64,000 bases of DNA from Dyadobacter sp. CY312 (GTDB lineage: Bacteria; Bacteroidota; Bacteroidia; Cytophagales; Spirosomataceae), in NCBI RefSeq assembly GCF_021390535.1, contig NZ_JAJUXG010000015.1, forward strand, positions 186,001 to 250,000. Direction: 5' to 3'. Position 1 is the first letter of the stretch. Each line of letters starts with the position of its first letter. Below the pieces are notes generated by a model that was given only the letters and a program-made list of their open reading frames with translations, was not told where the DNA came from and ran no database searches. A program made the position numbers and the translations under genes. This document shows positions 1-8,562 of the stretch, piece after piece.

Positions 1-506
1 ATTTTTCCAACGATGCGCTGAAAGCGGCACAAAAAGGTTATAAAAAATTAGCCAATGCAATCCGGATCATTAAACGAATGACTTTTGCTGTTGAGCAGGA
101 TGCGGAATTGGATACGAAGAAGATCACTGATATTGAGAAATCAATCGCTGGTTTCTACGGTGCCATGAATGACGATTTGAATACGGCAGTTGCATTTGCA
201 AATTTGTTTAACATGGTAAAATACGTGAACATGCTTAACCTCGGTCAGTTGAATCCGGCTGCTTTGGGTGAAGACGTTTTCAATGAACTGAAAAACAAAT
301 TCATCACTTTCTTTGAAGATGTATTGGGGCTGAAAGAAGAGCTGACGGAAGGAAGTGCGGTTTTAGACGGAATGCTGAATCTTTACCGCGAATATAAAAT
401 GACACGTAATTACGAAAAAGTAGACGAGATACGTTCTTATTTCAAAAAGCAGGGGCTCGCCATTCATGATACCAAAGTCAGGATAGACTGGGCTTACGAA
501 GAGTAA
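1..506 (+). CDS. cysS: Cysteinyl-tRNA synthetase, C-terminal part (cut by window edge)
   Basis: Open from the first bases in the frame beginning at position 3, so 167 C-terminal residues are visible and the catalytic Rossmann domain lies outside. The start FSNDALKAAQKGYKKL matches the segment of class I CysRS where the catalytic core passes into the helical DALR anticodon-binding domain. The remainder (helical segment with MNDDLNTAVAFANLF, then REYKMTRNYEKVDEIRSYF near the end) is typical of the DALR region and the C-terminal tail. The enzyme charges tRNA-Cys in the cytoplasm. The stop is 2 nt before the DUF192 gene, so the two are probably cotranscribed. Confidence 0.9.
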   Translation, partial: FSNDALKAAQKGYKKLANAIRIIKRMTFAVEQDAELDTKKITDIEKSIAGFYGAMNDDLNTAVAFANLFNMVKYVNMLNLGQLNPAALGEDVFNELKNKFITFFEDVLGLKEELTEGSAVLDGMLNLYREYKMTRNYEKVDEIRSYFKKQGLAIHDTKVRIDWAYEE

Positions 507-508
507 TT

Positions 509-1027
509 ATGAGAAACCGTCAGTCCATTTTTGCATATATTTTATTGGCTGTTTTCCTGCTGGGCGGCGCTGCATTTCTGCTTGCTCCGTGGTTAGCAAA
601 AAAGTCTGCTCCCGAACCATCATCGAATGCTATTGAAACGCCTGCCGCTGAGCCTATCACCAAGGAAGGCGAGGTTGTGTTTTTCCGGGATGGTAAAAAG
701 ATCCGGAAAATTGATGTGGAGATCGCAGAAAATGACGCAGAACGCAATAAAGGACTCATGTACAGACCTTACATCCCGGACTCTACCGGGATGCTTTTTA
801 TTTTTCCGGAACCAAGAGAACTCGGTTTTTGGATGAAAAACACGCAGATCCCGCTCGACATCATGTATGTAGACGCGAACAAGAAAATCATTTCTATTCA
901 AAAACACACGAAACCTTTTTCCGAAGAAAGCCTTCCATCCAACGGCGTAGCCCAGTATGTGGTGGAAGTAAATGCCGGATTCAGCGATCGTAATGATATT
1001 AAAACAGGTGATGTTATTTCATTCTAA
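509..1027 (+). CDS. DUF192 family protein, membrane-anchored or exported
   Basis: 172 residues. A hydrophobic segment at about residues 8-27 is an uncleaved anchor or signal peptide. A proline/glutamate-rich linker follows, then the DUF192 domain (about 55-172) with its hallmark GFWMKNTQIPLDIMYVD and the preceding KGLMYRPYIPDSTGMLF. The family is widespread in bacteria and has no established biochemical role. It starts 2 nt after cysS and its 3' end overlaps the start of the M28 peptidase by 17 nt, which suggests one transcription unit. Family assignment is secure, function unknown. Confidence 0.88.
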   Translation: MRNRQSIFAYILLAVFLLGGAAFLLAPWLAKKSAPEPSSNAIETPAAEPITKEGEVVFFRDGKKIRKIDVEIAENDAERNKGLMYRPYIPDSTGMLFIFPEPRELGFWMKNTQIPLDIMYVDANKKIISIQKHTKPFSEESLPSNGVAQYVVEVNAGFSDRNDIKTGDVISF

Positions 1028-2036
1028 ATTGTTGTTTTTCAATAAATTACCTCTGCTGTTGATCGCTGTACTGATTGTGTACGGTTGCAAAACCAAAACA
1101 CAGTCTGAGCAAACGGCGGAGCAATCCATCAAACTTGTTTCCAGTCCTGCATTCAATGCCGATTCTGCTTATCAATTCGTTCAAAAACAGGTTGACTTTG
1201 GTCCGCGTGTTCCTAATAGCGCGGCGCACCGTCAATGTGGTGACTATCTGGTTACAACTCTGAAAAAATATGGTTTGCAGGTAACAGAGCAGAATTTCAT
1301 TGCTACTACCTACGACAACAAGAAACTGAACGCCCGCAATATTATCGGAAGCTTTAATCCAAAAGCGTCCAAACGTATTCTACTGGCCTCACACTGGGAT
1401 TCGCGTCCATTCGCCGATCAGGATTCTCTGAACAAAACAAAACCTGTCCCTGCTGCCAACGACGGAGCAAGTGGCGTAGGCGTCTTACTGGAAATTGCAC
1501 GCACACTGGCAACGGCATCCAACAAACCTGATATTGGGGTCGATATTATCTTTTTTGATGCCGAAGACTGGGGAAATTCCGACGTAGCCAAAGATAAATT
1601 CAGTGGCTATTGTCTTGGTTCACAACATTGGGCAGCCAACAAACACATTCCCGGTTACACAGCTTATTTTGGAGTTTTGCTTGATATGGTTGGGGCAAAA
1701 GGTGCTACATTCCTGAAAGAAGGCTATTCGGTACAACTGGCCGAAGGAGTAGTCAAAACCGTTTGGGATCTGGCTAATCAGCTTGGATACAGCAGCTTTT
1801 TCATTGATCAACGTGGATCTTCCATCACCGACGATCACCTGCCTGTGAATGAAGTGGCCAAAATTCCAATGATCGACATCATTCATACCCAACAAGATAA
1901 CATCGCCAAGACGTTTTTCGAAGACTGGCATACCACGAATGATACAATGGAAAATATTGATCCAAAAACGTTAAAAGCTGTCGGGCAAACTTTGGTGCAG
2001 GTATTATTTCAGGAAGCCCAGCCGGAGGTGATGTAA
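1011..2036 (+). CDS. M28-family lipoprotein, glutaminyl-peptide cyclotransferase-like
   Basis: 341 residues from the ATG at 1011, chosen because it places a lipoprotein signal at the N-terminus (hydrophobic run ending VYGC, lipidated Cys26). ATGs at 972 and 993 would only add residues ahead of the signal. The rest is an M28/QC alpha/beta fold: HWDSR (His128), ANDGASG (Asp151), FFDAEDWG (Glu185) and DWHTTND (His307), the zinc-ligand pattern of M28 enzymes. HWDSR plus DWHTTND resemble bacterial and animal glutaminyl cyclases more than aminopeptidases, so cyclisation of N-terminal Gln on exported proteins is the likelier role, but peptidase activity cannot be excluded. Predicted periplasmic or outer-membrane lipoprotein. 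Confidence 0.85.
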   Translation: MLFHSKLLFFNKLPLLLIAVLIVYGCKTKTQSEQTAEQSIKLVSSPAFNADSAYQFVQKQVDFGPRVPNSAAHRQCGDYLVTTLKKYGLQVTEQNFIATTYDNKKLNARNIIGSFNPKASKRILLASHWDSRPFADQDSLNKTKPVPAANDGASGVGVLLEIARTLATASNKPDIGVDIIFFDAEDWGNSDVAKDKFSGYCLGSQHWAANKHIPGYTAYFGVLLDMVGAKGATFLKEGYSVQLAEGVVKTVWDLANQLGYSSFFIDQRGSSITDDHLPVNEVAKIPMIDIIHTQQDNIAKTFFEDWHTTNDTMENIDPKTLKAVGQTLVQVLFQEAQPEVM

Positions 2037-2127
2037 TGTTGCAACTGCTTTGGAATTAATTTCCCCACTATTCCAACCATTTGAGAGGTATCAGTATCTT
2101 GTTTAGAGACAATTAAAAACAGATATT

Positions 2128-2529
2128 ATGAAAATCTATGTCTCACTTTTCCTCGTCTGCATTTCCTTCTCTTTTATTACCTGCAAGGATAAAGATATCC
2201 ATCCATTAAATATTGAAGGAAAATGGGAGCTAGAATCTTCATTCGGTGGCTGGTCTGGGTTAAAAAAATATCCTCCCGGTAATGGATCAATTATAATTTT
2301 TAGAAAAAATAACTACGAAAATTATTCGCAAGGAAAACTTGTAAAGAACGGCACATACCAAATCACTCGTGCGACCAGTGCTATGACAAAGACTGTTGGT
2401 AATCAAATTATTTTTGACGGTAACCTTGATACGATACACTCCTTTATAGAAATGAACGACGGAAAATTAACATTTGCGTTCGATGCTTATGATGCTGGCT
2501 CCACAACCTACGGGCGAATTTCTAAGTAG
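2128..2529 (+). CDS. Small lipocalin-like lipoprotein, copy 1
   Basis: 133 residues. The N-terminus is a lipoprotein signal ending FITCKD. The mature part begins NIEGKWELESSFGGW, the opening of many lipocalin-like Bacteroidota lipoproteins, and is predicted mostly beta-strand. The C-terminal FAFDAYDAGSTTYGRI is shared with the next gene (SIDAYDAPSYLYRKI). Not recognised beyond that. It is the first of two tandem paralogues, and a remnant of the pbpC 3' end lies directly downstream. Confidence 0.75.
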   Translation: MKIYVSLFLVCISFSFITCKDKDIHPLNIEGKWELESSFGGWSGLKKYPPGNGSIIIFRKNNYENYSQGKLVKNGTYQITRATSAMTKTVGNQIIFDGNLDTIHSFIEMNDGKLTFAFDAYDAGSTTYGRISK

Positions 2530-2539
2530 TGATTGGAGA

Positions 2540-2605
2540 TCATATGAAAATCCATACATCCGAATTTCGTCCCTTTATAATCGCCATGTAATATTAAACT
2601 TACCC
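2540..2605 (-). pseudogene. Decayed duplicate of the 3' end of pbpC
   Basis: Reading the minus strand, this spacer encodes KGRNSDVWIFI followed by TGA, matching the last residues of the intact PBP1C (KGRNSDIWIVVKRM). Just upstream, after a one-base frame shift, GVSLILHGDYKG aligns with GKVKISCSDDKG of PBP1C. The 17-base string TCCGAATTTCGTCCCTT is identical here and at the pbpC 3' end (about 3038). It sits after lipoprotein copy 1 exactly as real pbpC sits after copy 2, so it is a leftover of a tandem duplication. Confidence 0.75.
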
Positions 2606-2612
2606 CCTCCCT

Positions 2613-3008
2613 ATGAAAAAATTCATTATTTTCCTATTGGTTTCGATCCCGATTATTCTAAGTTCCTGCACCGGTAATGATCCGAAACCCTCTAATCTTA
2701 ACATTCAGGGAAAATGGCAGTTGGAATCTTTCCGTGGAGCATGGACTGGTGACGAATATTCACCTGGTACCGGCCCTGTACTTATTTTTCAGAAGAAAAC
2801 TTACCAGGAATTAAATGGTGATACACTTCTTCGAAGTGGCTCTTACAAAATTGTAAGGGCTCATCATAGCGTACTTAATGAGGAAGGTGATAGGCTTGAT
2901 TTAGAACAGGGAAACGGGTTTACTTTCGTTAGCATTCATAACGATAAGTTAATTTTGTCCATTGATGCCTACGATGCCCCGTCGTACTTGTATAGAAAAA
3001 TAGAATAA
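2613..3008 (+). CDS. Small lipocalin-like lipoprotein, copy 2
   Basis: 131 residues with a lipoprotein signal (lipobox near ILSSCTG) followed by NIQGKWQLESFRGAW and a beta-rich lipocalin-like body. It is clearly homologous to the preceding gene (shared GKW-LES, PG-G...IF, Y-I-RA and DAYDA motifs). The stop is 2 nt from the stop of convergent pbpC. The ligand and role are unknown. Divergence between the copies indicates that the duplication is not recent. Confidence 0.75.
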   Translation: MKKFIIFLLVSIPIILSSCTGNDPKPSNLNIQGKWQLESFRGAWTGDEYSPGTGPVLIFQKKTYQELNGDTLLRSGSYKIVRAHHSVLNEEGDRLDLEQGNGFTFVSIHNDKLILSIDAYDAPSYLYRKIE

Positions 3009-3010
3009 AA

Positions 3011-5344
3011 TCACATCCTCTTTACCACAATCCAAATATCCGAATTTCGTCCCTTGTCATCGCTACAAGATATCTTTACTTTTCCCAAAGGTGGGTTAAT
3101 AAATACGGCTTCATTGGGATTGGATTTTTGGAATAACTTGTCATTTACATACCAAAAAACCTCCTCTACATCGTTTGCCGCCTGGCAAGCCAACTGAATC
3201 TGCTGCGGTTCGTCTTTTCTGATATAGTATTCGCTTCCTTCGTTAGGACTCACAATAAGCGGTGCGCCATCGTGAAATACACGCTCACATTTCGGATTGT
3301 GCGGAGGCAATTTCTGATAGGGAATTTTTTGTTGTTCGTAATAAGCAATCAGCTCCGGCGCCAGATTTGGATATGTTCGTTTTTCAAAACCATTTTCCGG
3401 TAAACAATAAGTACAGTAAGACATTTTTGCCTGAGGATCTGTGAAAACGTACCGTTTGTGACGGCATTTCCGGTAGGCCGATACACCAGCGATATACTTG
3501 CCAATAATCTGATGCTCGCAAAATTCCTCCGGGATATCGCCGCTGGCCGCGCAAACTTTTCTCAGCTGAACATTCGCTGGTGCGGTATACCAGCCTTTGG
3601 GGGAGTTGTAATCCAATGCGTTGAAAATGGAGAATAACAAAGGCGTTGCCGTATTTGCTCCGCTTAGCTCCGGTACTCCTTCTCCAGAAAAATTGCCAAC
3701 CCACACGCCCACTGTATACCTTTTGTTATAACCAATACTCCATGCATCCCGCTTGCCATACGAAGTCCCCGTTTTCCATGCAATACGAGGCAAATGGTAC
3801 GTGTTGTCAAAATTGCTGGGCAAATCCGGACGGGAGATCTGGGTCAGAATGTCGGTTATCAGGAAAGAAGCTTCTCCTGAAACAATGTTAGTTGACTTAC
3901 CTGCTGTCGATTTCTCAACTACATAATTCAGAGATTGAAATTTACCTTCATTGGCAAAAGAGGCAAAAAGGCGGGTAACTTCTTCCAACGTCACCCCGCA
4001 CCCTCCCAAGATCATTGAAAGCCCAAGGTCTTTTTCCTGCTTTCTGATCGTTTGAAACCCCGCCTTTTTCAATTGATTCACAAAAACCGTCGTTCCTAAA
4101 TCTTTCAAAATGCGCACGGCCGGAATATTAAGTGAATTGGCCAAAGCAAATTCCGTCGTAACCGGACCATTGAAATGCAGATCAAAATTTTCAGGCTCAT
4201 AACCGGCGAAGTTGCCCGGCACATCATTCACAACGGTTTTGGGAATAATCAATCCTTTATCGAAAGCTGTTGCATATAATAGCGGTTTCAAAGTACTACC
4301 CGGTGAGCGCACAGCCCGAATGCCATCCACTTGCCCGCCATCAAAAGGATTGTTGAAATCGCCTGAACCAACATAAGCTTCCACAGCCATAGTCTCGTTA
4401 TCCACAACCAACACAGCCGCATTGTGGATATTCTGTCCTTGAAGCCTGTTCAGATAATTTTTAACCTGTTCTTCAATCTGTCTTTGCAGTTGAAGTTTCA
4501 AATTGGTTTCAATAATCGGCTGGTTCGGAAAATCATTTTGCAGCCGCAGAGAAAGATGCGGAGCCAATTTGGGAGAACTTCGCCTTTTTATATCCAAAGG
4601 CTCCGCGAGTGCATCATTGATAACATTTTCTTCAAAAAGCTTCTCTTTTCCGAACCTTCTCAGCCATTCATTTCTTGCAGTCAGTAATGCTTCATTCTTC
4701 GTACCAGGCCGCAAACTGGACGGACGGTTGGGAACAATGGTGAGAGCGGTGATCTCGGCCAGACTTAGCAGTTGGGGAGGTTTACCAAAATACAGAATAG
4801 AGGCCGCTTTAATACCTTCAATATTACCGCCATACGGAACCAGATTGAAATACAGCTGTACAATTTCCTCCTTTGAATAATGCAGCTCCAATTGAAAAGC
4901 CCGAAACGCCTCCAACACTTTATTATAATAAGTCCGCCTCCGTGGTTGAAGCAACCGCACCACCTGCATGGTGATGGTGGAAGCCCCGGAAGTTCTGCGT
5001 CCGGTGAAGATATTACGCGACGCAGCTCTTGCTATTGCAAACGGATTGATCCCCGGGTGATAGTAAAAATATTGATCCTCCTTGTATATCAACGTTTTGC
5101 GCAGAAGCGGCGTAATTTCACTGTTATTGGTATATAATCGCCATTTGTCATCCTTACTCAAAAACGCATGAAGCACCATACCATCCTTTGCAGTAATTTG
5201 GGTGGAGTATTGGACATTGGGTTTAAAAGGGAATATGACATCTAAAAGCAGGAAAATCAATAAAGTACAGCCGATGAAGAGGGCTGTTTTTTTGAGGGAA
5301 GTTCTATTGATGTAGCTTTTGATAATCAATTTGGTTTTTAACAA
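3011..5344 (-). CDS. pbpC: Penicillin-binding protein 1C (bifunctional glycosyltransferase/transpeptidase)
   Basis: 777 residues. One membrane anchor at about 19-38, then a GT51 transglycosylase domain (about 60-235, with YKEDQYFYYHPG carrying the catalytic Glu and GASTITMQ), then a transpeptidase domain with STLK (Ser350-Lys353), SLN (404-406) and KTG (524-526), and a C-terminal PBP1C domain with a Cys-rich stretch (about 605-660). It polymerises and crosslinks peptidoglycan in the periplasm. The only start in frame before the anchor is TTG at 5344; an in-frame stop lies at 5369-5371 and no ATG is available. It is convergent with the lipoprotein genes. Confidence 0.93.
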   Translation of the reverse strand: MLKTKLIIKSYINRTSLKKTALFIGCTLLIFLLLDVIFPFKPNVQYSTQITAKDGMVLHAFLSKDDKWRLYTNNSEITPLLRKTLIYKEDQYFYYHPGINPFAIARAASRNIFTGRRTSGASTITMQVVRLLQPRRRTYYNKVLEAFRAFQLELHYSKEEIVQLYFNLVPYGGNIEGIKAASILYFGKPPQLLSLAEITALTIVPNRPSSLRPGTKNEALLTARNEWLRRFGKEKLFEENVINDALAEPLDIKRRSSPKLAPHLSLRLQNDFPNQPIIETNLKLQLQRQIEEQVKNYLNRLQGQNIHNAAVLVVDNETMAVEAYVGSGDFNNPFDGGQVDGIRAVRSPGSTLKPLLYATAFDKGLIIPKTVVNDVPGNFAGYEPENFDLHFNGPVTTEFALANSLNIPAVRILKDLGTTVFVNQLKKAGFQTIRKQEKDLGLSMILGGCGVTLEEVTRLFASFANEGKFQSLNYVVEKSTAGKSTNIVSGEASFLITDILTQISRPDLPSNFDNTYHLPRIAWKTGTSYGKRDAWSIGYNKRYTVGVWVGNFSGEGVPELSGANTATPLLFSIFNALDYNSPKGWYTAPANVQLRKVCAASGDIPEEFCEHQIIGKYIAGVSAYRKCRHKRYVFTDPQAKMSYCTYCLPENGFEKRTYPNLAPELIAYYEQQKIPYQKLPPHNPKCERVFHDGAPLIVSPNEGSEYYIRKDEPQQIQLACQAANDVEEVFWYVNDKLFQKSNPNEAVFINPPLGKVKISCSDDKGRNSDIWIVVKRM

Positions 5345-5537
5345 GTAGGCAAACTTATTATTAAGATGCTAAACGAAATTTAACCAGAAAGAATCAAATG
5401 TAAGAATTCATTATTGTACACGCGCACATCAAACCGTTCAGTCTACCCCGCATGCAGACCGGAGCAAATTTGTCCGTCACAATTATATTTTATTATTTAC
5501 TTACTTTATTCCAAAATAAGCCAACCATAATACCATT

Positions 5538-7037
5538 ATGTCAAAATATATTGCTGCCATTGACCAGGGAACGACCAGCACGCGCTGTATACTATTCAAT
5601 CATCAGGGAAATATTGTTTCTGTCGGACAAAAGGAACATGAACAGATTTACCCACAACCTGGCTGGGTGGAACACAATCCGGAGGAAATTTGGAAAAATA
5701 CCTTGGAGGTAATTGCCATTGCGCGAATCAACGTATCGGCAACATCGGCGGATATTGCTGCTATTGGTATAACCAACCAACGCGAAACAACGGTGGTATG
5801 GAATAAAAGAACCGGCCGTCCGTATTACAATGCACTCGTTTGGCAAGATACCCGTACAACTGATCTGGTAGCACGTTACGAAAAAGAAGGTGGACTCAAT
5901 CAGTTCAGGGATAAAACCGGATTGCCGGTATCCACCTATTTCAGTGGACTGAAACTCCAATGGCTGCTCGAAAATGTAGATGGACTTCGTGCAGATGCAG
6001 AAAAGGGAGAAGCCATTTTCGGAAACATTGACACATTTCTGATCTGGAATCTCACAGGTGGAGCACATGGTGGCATTCATGTAACAGACGTCACGAATGC
6101 AAGCCGTACCCAGCTCATGAACCTGCATACTTTACAATGGGATCAGGACATGCTTACCGCATATAATATTCCTGCAAAAATGCTTCCTGCCATCAAAAGC
6201 AGCAGTGAAGTATACGGAACTGTGACCAACGAAGTTCTTCCCGGAGTGCCTGTTGCCGGAGATTTGGGCGATCAGCACGCGGCATTGGTAGGTCAAACCT
6301 GCTTTGAACCCGGCATGGCTAAAAACACATATGGTACAGGTTGTTTTCTTGTCATGAATACCGGTAGTGAAATAAAGATGTCGGATCATGGCTTGCTCAC
6401 CACCATCGCCTACCGGTTCGGAAATGAGCCCGTGCAGTATGCACTTGAAGGAAGCGTAGCTGTAACGGGAGCGCTCGTACAATGGGTCCGTGACAACCTG
6501 GGGTTGATCAGAAAGAGCTCTGATATTGAAAAACTTGCACGGACTGTTGAAGACAACGGTGGAGCTTATTTTGTACCAGCGTTTTCCGGGCTATATGCTC
6601 CGTATTGGCGCAATGACGCGCGTGGCGTTATAGCCGGATTGACCCGATATGTAAACAAAGGGCATATTGCAAGAGCAGTACTGGAAGCCACGGCCTACCA
6701 GACATTGGATGTAGTGAATGCCATGGAACAGGATTCCGGGATCAAGCTGTCGTCACTCCGGGTCGACGGAGGTATGGTACTCAATCAGTTACTAATGCAA
6801 TTTCAGGCTGATATACTCAATACGCAGGTCGTTTGTCCGGCTGTTGCAGAAACAACCGCCCTTGGCGCTGCATATGCCGCCGGATTGGCAGTGGGCTACT
6901 GGAAAAATACAGATGAACTCAAACAAAACTGGGCGGTTGCGCACACATGGGATCCGAATATGGACGATTCGAAAAGGGAAGAATTATATAAAGGCTGGCA
7001 AAAGGCCGTCACAAAATCCTATGCATGGATGGACTAA
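5538..7037 (+). CDS. glpK: Glycerol kinase
   Basis: 499 residues, full length for the FGGY family. N-terminal [14 protein letters not shown] is the ATP-binding phosphate-1 loop. [13 protein letters not shown] and KNTYGTGCF form the central signature, and [18 protein letters not shown] is the C-terminal adenosine-binding region. It phosphorylates glycerol to sn-glycerol 3-phosphate in the cytoplasm, which here could feed PlsY further along as well as catabolism. No glpF or glpD is adjacent, so it appears to be a single-gene unit. A hairpin at 7067-7094 may close it. Confidence 0.96.
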   Translation: MSKYIAAIDQGTTSTRCILFNHQGNIVSVGQKEHEQIYPQPGWVEHNPEEIWKNTLEVIAIARINVSATSADIAAIGITNQRETTVVWNKRTGRPYYNALVWQDTRTTDLVARYEKEGGLNQFRDKTGLPVSTYFSGLKLQWLLENVDGLRADAEKGEAIFGNIDTFLIWNLTGGAHGGIHVTDVTNASRTQLMNLHTLQWDQDMLTAYNIPAKMLPAIKSSSEVYGTVTNEVLPGVPVAGDLGDQHAALVGQTCFEPGMAKNTYGTGCFLVMNTGSEIKMSDHGLLTTIAYRFGNEPVQYALEGSVAVTGALVQWVRDNLGLIRKSSDIEKLARTVEDNGGAYFVPAFSGLYAPYWRNDARGVIAGLTRYVNKGHIARAVLEATAYQTLDVVNAMEQDSGIKLSSLRVDGGMVLNQLLMQFQADILNTQVVCPAVAETTALGAAYAAGLAVGYWKNTDELKQNWAVAHTWDPNMDDSKREELYKGWQKAVTKSYAWMD

Positions 7038-7066
7038 ATGAGCCTTCTTTCTAAAATTCGGACACA

Positions 7067-7094
7067 TTAACCCATTGTAACAGCTTTGGGTTAA
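7067..7094 (+). terminator. Hairpin after glpK, possible weak terminator
   Basis: TTAACCCA (7067-7074) and TGGGTTAA (7087-7094) form a perfect 8-bp stem with a 12-nt loop. There is no strong U-tract after it, so termination is only a guess. Confidence 0.35.
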
Positions 7095-7186
7095 TGCCTT
7101 TAAAAGCACATCCAAGTACTTGTTTGCCTTTTCGAATTTAGAATGAATATAAAAAAGAAAGCTTAAAATTGAAACTCACCTCATAT

Positions 7187-7218
7187 TTTGGGCTATAAAC
7201 ATGTAAAGCGTAACTTCG
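7187..7218 (+). promoter_or_regulatory. Bacteroidota-type promoter for the exonuclease gene
   Basis: TTTG at 7187-7190, a 20-bp spacer, then TAACTTCG at 7211-7218, one base off the TAnnTTTG -7 consensus. The ATG lies 29 nt downstream of the -7 box. Confidence 0.5.
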
Positions 7219-7246
7219 CCACATTAAATTTAACCCGGAGTACCAT

Positions 7247-8056
7247 ATGCATACCCTTCATCTGAAAAAGCCGCTTGCTTTTTTTGATCTTGAAACCACT
7301 GGAGTAAACATTGCCCGCGATCGTATTGTGGAGTTATCAGTGGTAAAGGCCTTGCCTAATGGTGAAACAGAAGTACGTACACGTCGGGTTAATCCTGAAA
7401 TGCCCATACCACTGGAAAGCAGTCTCATTCACGGCATATATGACGAGGATGTAAAGGACTGCCCTACTTTTAAAAGTCTTGCCAAAAATCTTGCTGTTTT
7501 TCTTGAGGGCTGTGATCTGGCCGGATTTAATAGTAACCGTTTCGATATCCCCATGCTGGTTGAAGAGTTTTTAAGAGTGGGTGTGGAATTCGATGTTAAG
7601 AACAGAAAGTGTGTTGATACACAACGTATTTTCCACATGATGGAACCCCGGAATCTTGCCGCTGCTTACAAATTTTATTGTGGAAAGACACTTATAGGTG
7701 CTCACGGTGCTGAAGCCGACACATTGGCTACATTTGAAGTTTTGCAGGGACAAATAGCTAAATATGATGGTGTAACCATGCAGGATGCTAAGGGAAATGA
7801 CTATGTACCGGTAAAAAATGATATTAATGCATTGCATGAACTGACAGCATCCAGGATCATTGATTTCGCAGGAAGAATGGTTTTCAATGAGAAGGGCGAG
7901 GAAGTTTTTAATTTTGGAAAGCATAACGGAAAAAGGGTGGCTGACATTCTTAAAAATGAACCGTCGTTCTATGATTGGATGATGAAGGCCGAATTCCCGC
8001 TTGATACAAAAAGAAGGCTTACAGAAATAAAGTTACGAGCGCTGACGCAACGGTAA
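7247..8056 (+). CDS. DEDDh 3'-5' exonuclease (DnaQ/ExoX-like)
   Basis: 269 residues. The exonuclease domain covers about 8-175. FFDLETTG gives Asp14 and Glu16 (ExoI motif), GFNSNRFDIPML is ExoII, and HGAEADTLAT carries the catalytic His and Asp (ExoIII, DEDDh type). The C-terminal FNFGKHNGKRVADIL resembles the small domain that follows the nuclease in ExoX-like proteins. It is too short for, and lacks features of, a replicative PolC. Likely a repair or proofreading nuclease. It lies directly before nuoK, but a promoter between them suggests separate transcription. Confidence 0.88.
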   Translation: MHTLHLKKPLAFFDLETTGVNIARDRIVELSVVKALPNGETEVRTRRVNPEMPIPLESSLIHGIYDEDVKDCPTFKSLAKNLAVFLEGCDLAGFNSNRFDIPMLVEEFLRVGVEFDVKNRKCVDTQRIFHMMEPRNLAAAYKFYCGKTLIGAHGAEADTLATFEVLQGQIAKYDGVTMQDAKGNDYVPVKNDINALHELTASRIIDFAGRMVFNEKGEEVFNFGKHNGKRVADILKNEPSFYDWMMKAEFPLDTKRRLTEIKLRALTQR

Positions 8057-8074
8057 CGGAAGTATAAATTACAA

Positions 8075-8106
8075 TTGGCAGGAAGAAGTATTTATACCTA
8101 TTTTTG
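8075..8106 (+). promoter_or_regulatory. Promoter of the nuoKLMN operon
   Basis: TTGG at 8075-8078 and TATTTTTG at 8099-8106 (a perfect TAnnTTTG) with a 20-bp spacer. It lies upstream of the ATG at 8146 and overlaps a TTG at 8104, which argues against that earlier start for nuoK. Confidence 0.55.
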
Positions 8107-8145
8107 CCAAAAATCGATGGTTCTTTTGACAAAAGATATAAATCT

Positions 8146-8499
8146 ATGATCCCAAATCCAATGTTGCCGGATGTTAATGTACCAGACGTTATTCAGAATA
8201 TCCCGCTACTCCACTACTTAGTACTCAGCACATTACTTTTTGTAATTGGCATTATCGGAGTACTTACCCGTAGAAATGCAATCGTGATATTTATGTCAGT
8301 AGAGCTTATGCTGAACGCAGCTAACTTACTGCTGATCGCTTTTTCTTCTTACAGGTCAGATCCGGCAGGGCAGGTATTTGTATTCTTCATTATGGCAGTA
8401 GCGGCGGCTGAGGTTGCGGTTGGGTTGGCCATCATCGTAATGATTTACCGGAACACCAGAAATACAGATGTCGGATTCCTGAATAAGCTTAAATGGTGA
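8146..8499 (+). CDS. nuoK: NADH-quinone oxidoreductase subunit K
   Basis: 117 residues from ATG 8146; an in-frame TTG at 8104 falls inside the promoter and is rejected, and ATG 8161 is an alternative. Three membrane helices, with [14 protein letters not shown] carrying the conserved glutamate of TM2 and [20 protein letters not shown] carrying the second conserved glutamate in TM3. It is a small antiporter-like membrane subunit of the Complex I proton channel. First gene of nuoKLMN. Its usual upstream neighbour nuoJ is absent. Confidence 0.93.
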   Translation: MIPNPMLPDVNVPDVIQNIPLLHYLVLSTLLFVIGIIGVLTRRNAIVIFMSVELMLNAANLLLIAFSSYRSDPAGQVFVFFIMAVAAAEVAVGLAIIVMIYRNTRNTDVGFLNKLKW

Positions 8500-8562
8500 A
8501 CCAGTTCCCTCGGAACAAAAACTCATCAACTGTCACGAATAACAATTGTTTAAAATAAAGAC

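Noticed and set aside
972-1010. Earlier ATG starts (972, 993) of the M28 gene
   Set aside because: They would lengthen the overlap with DUF192 and put extra residues before the lipoprotein signal.
5592-6128. 178-residue minus-strand ORF inside glpK
   Set aside because: Antisense shadow of a highly conserved gene, Cys-rich by codon accident.
8104-8145. TTG start of nuoK at 8104
   Set aside because: It falls on the -7 promoter box, so it would not be transcribed.
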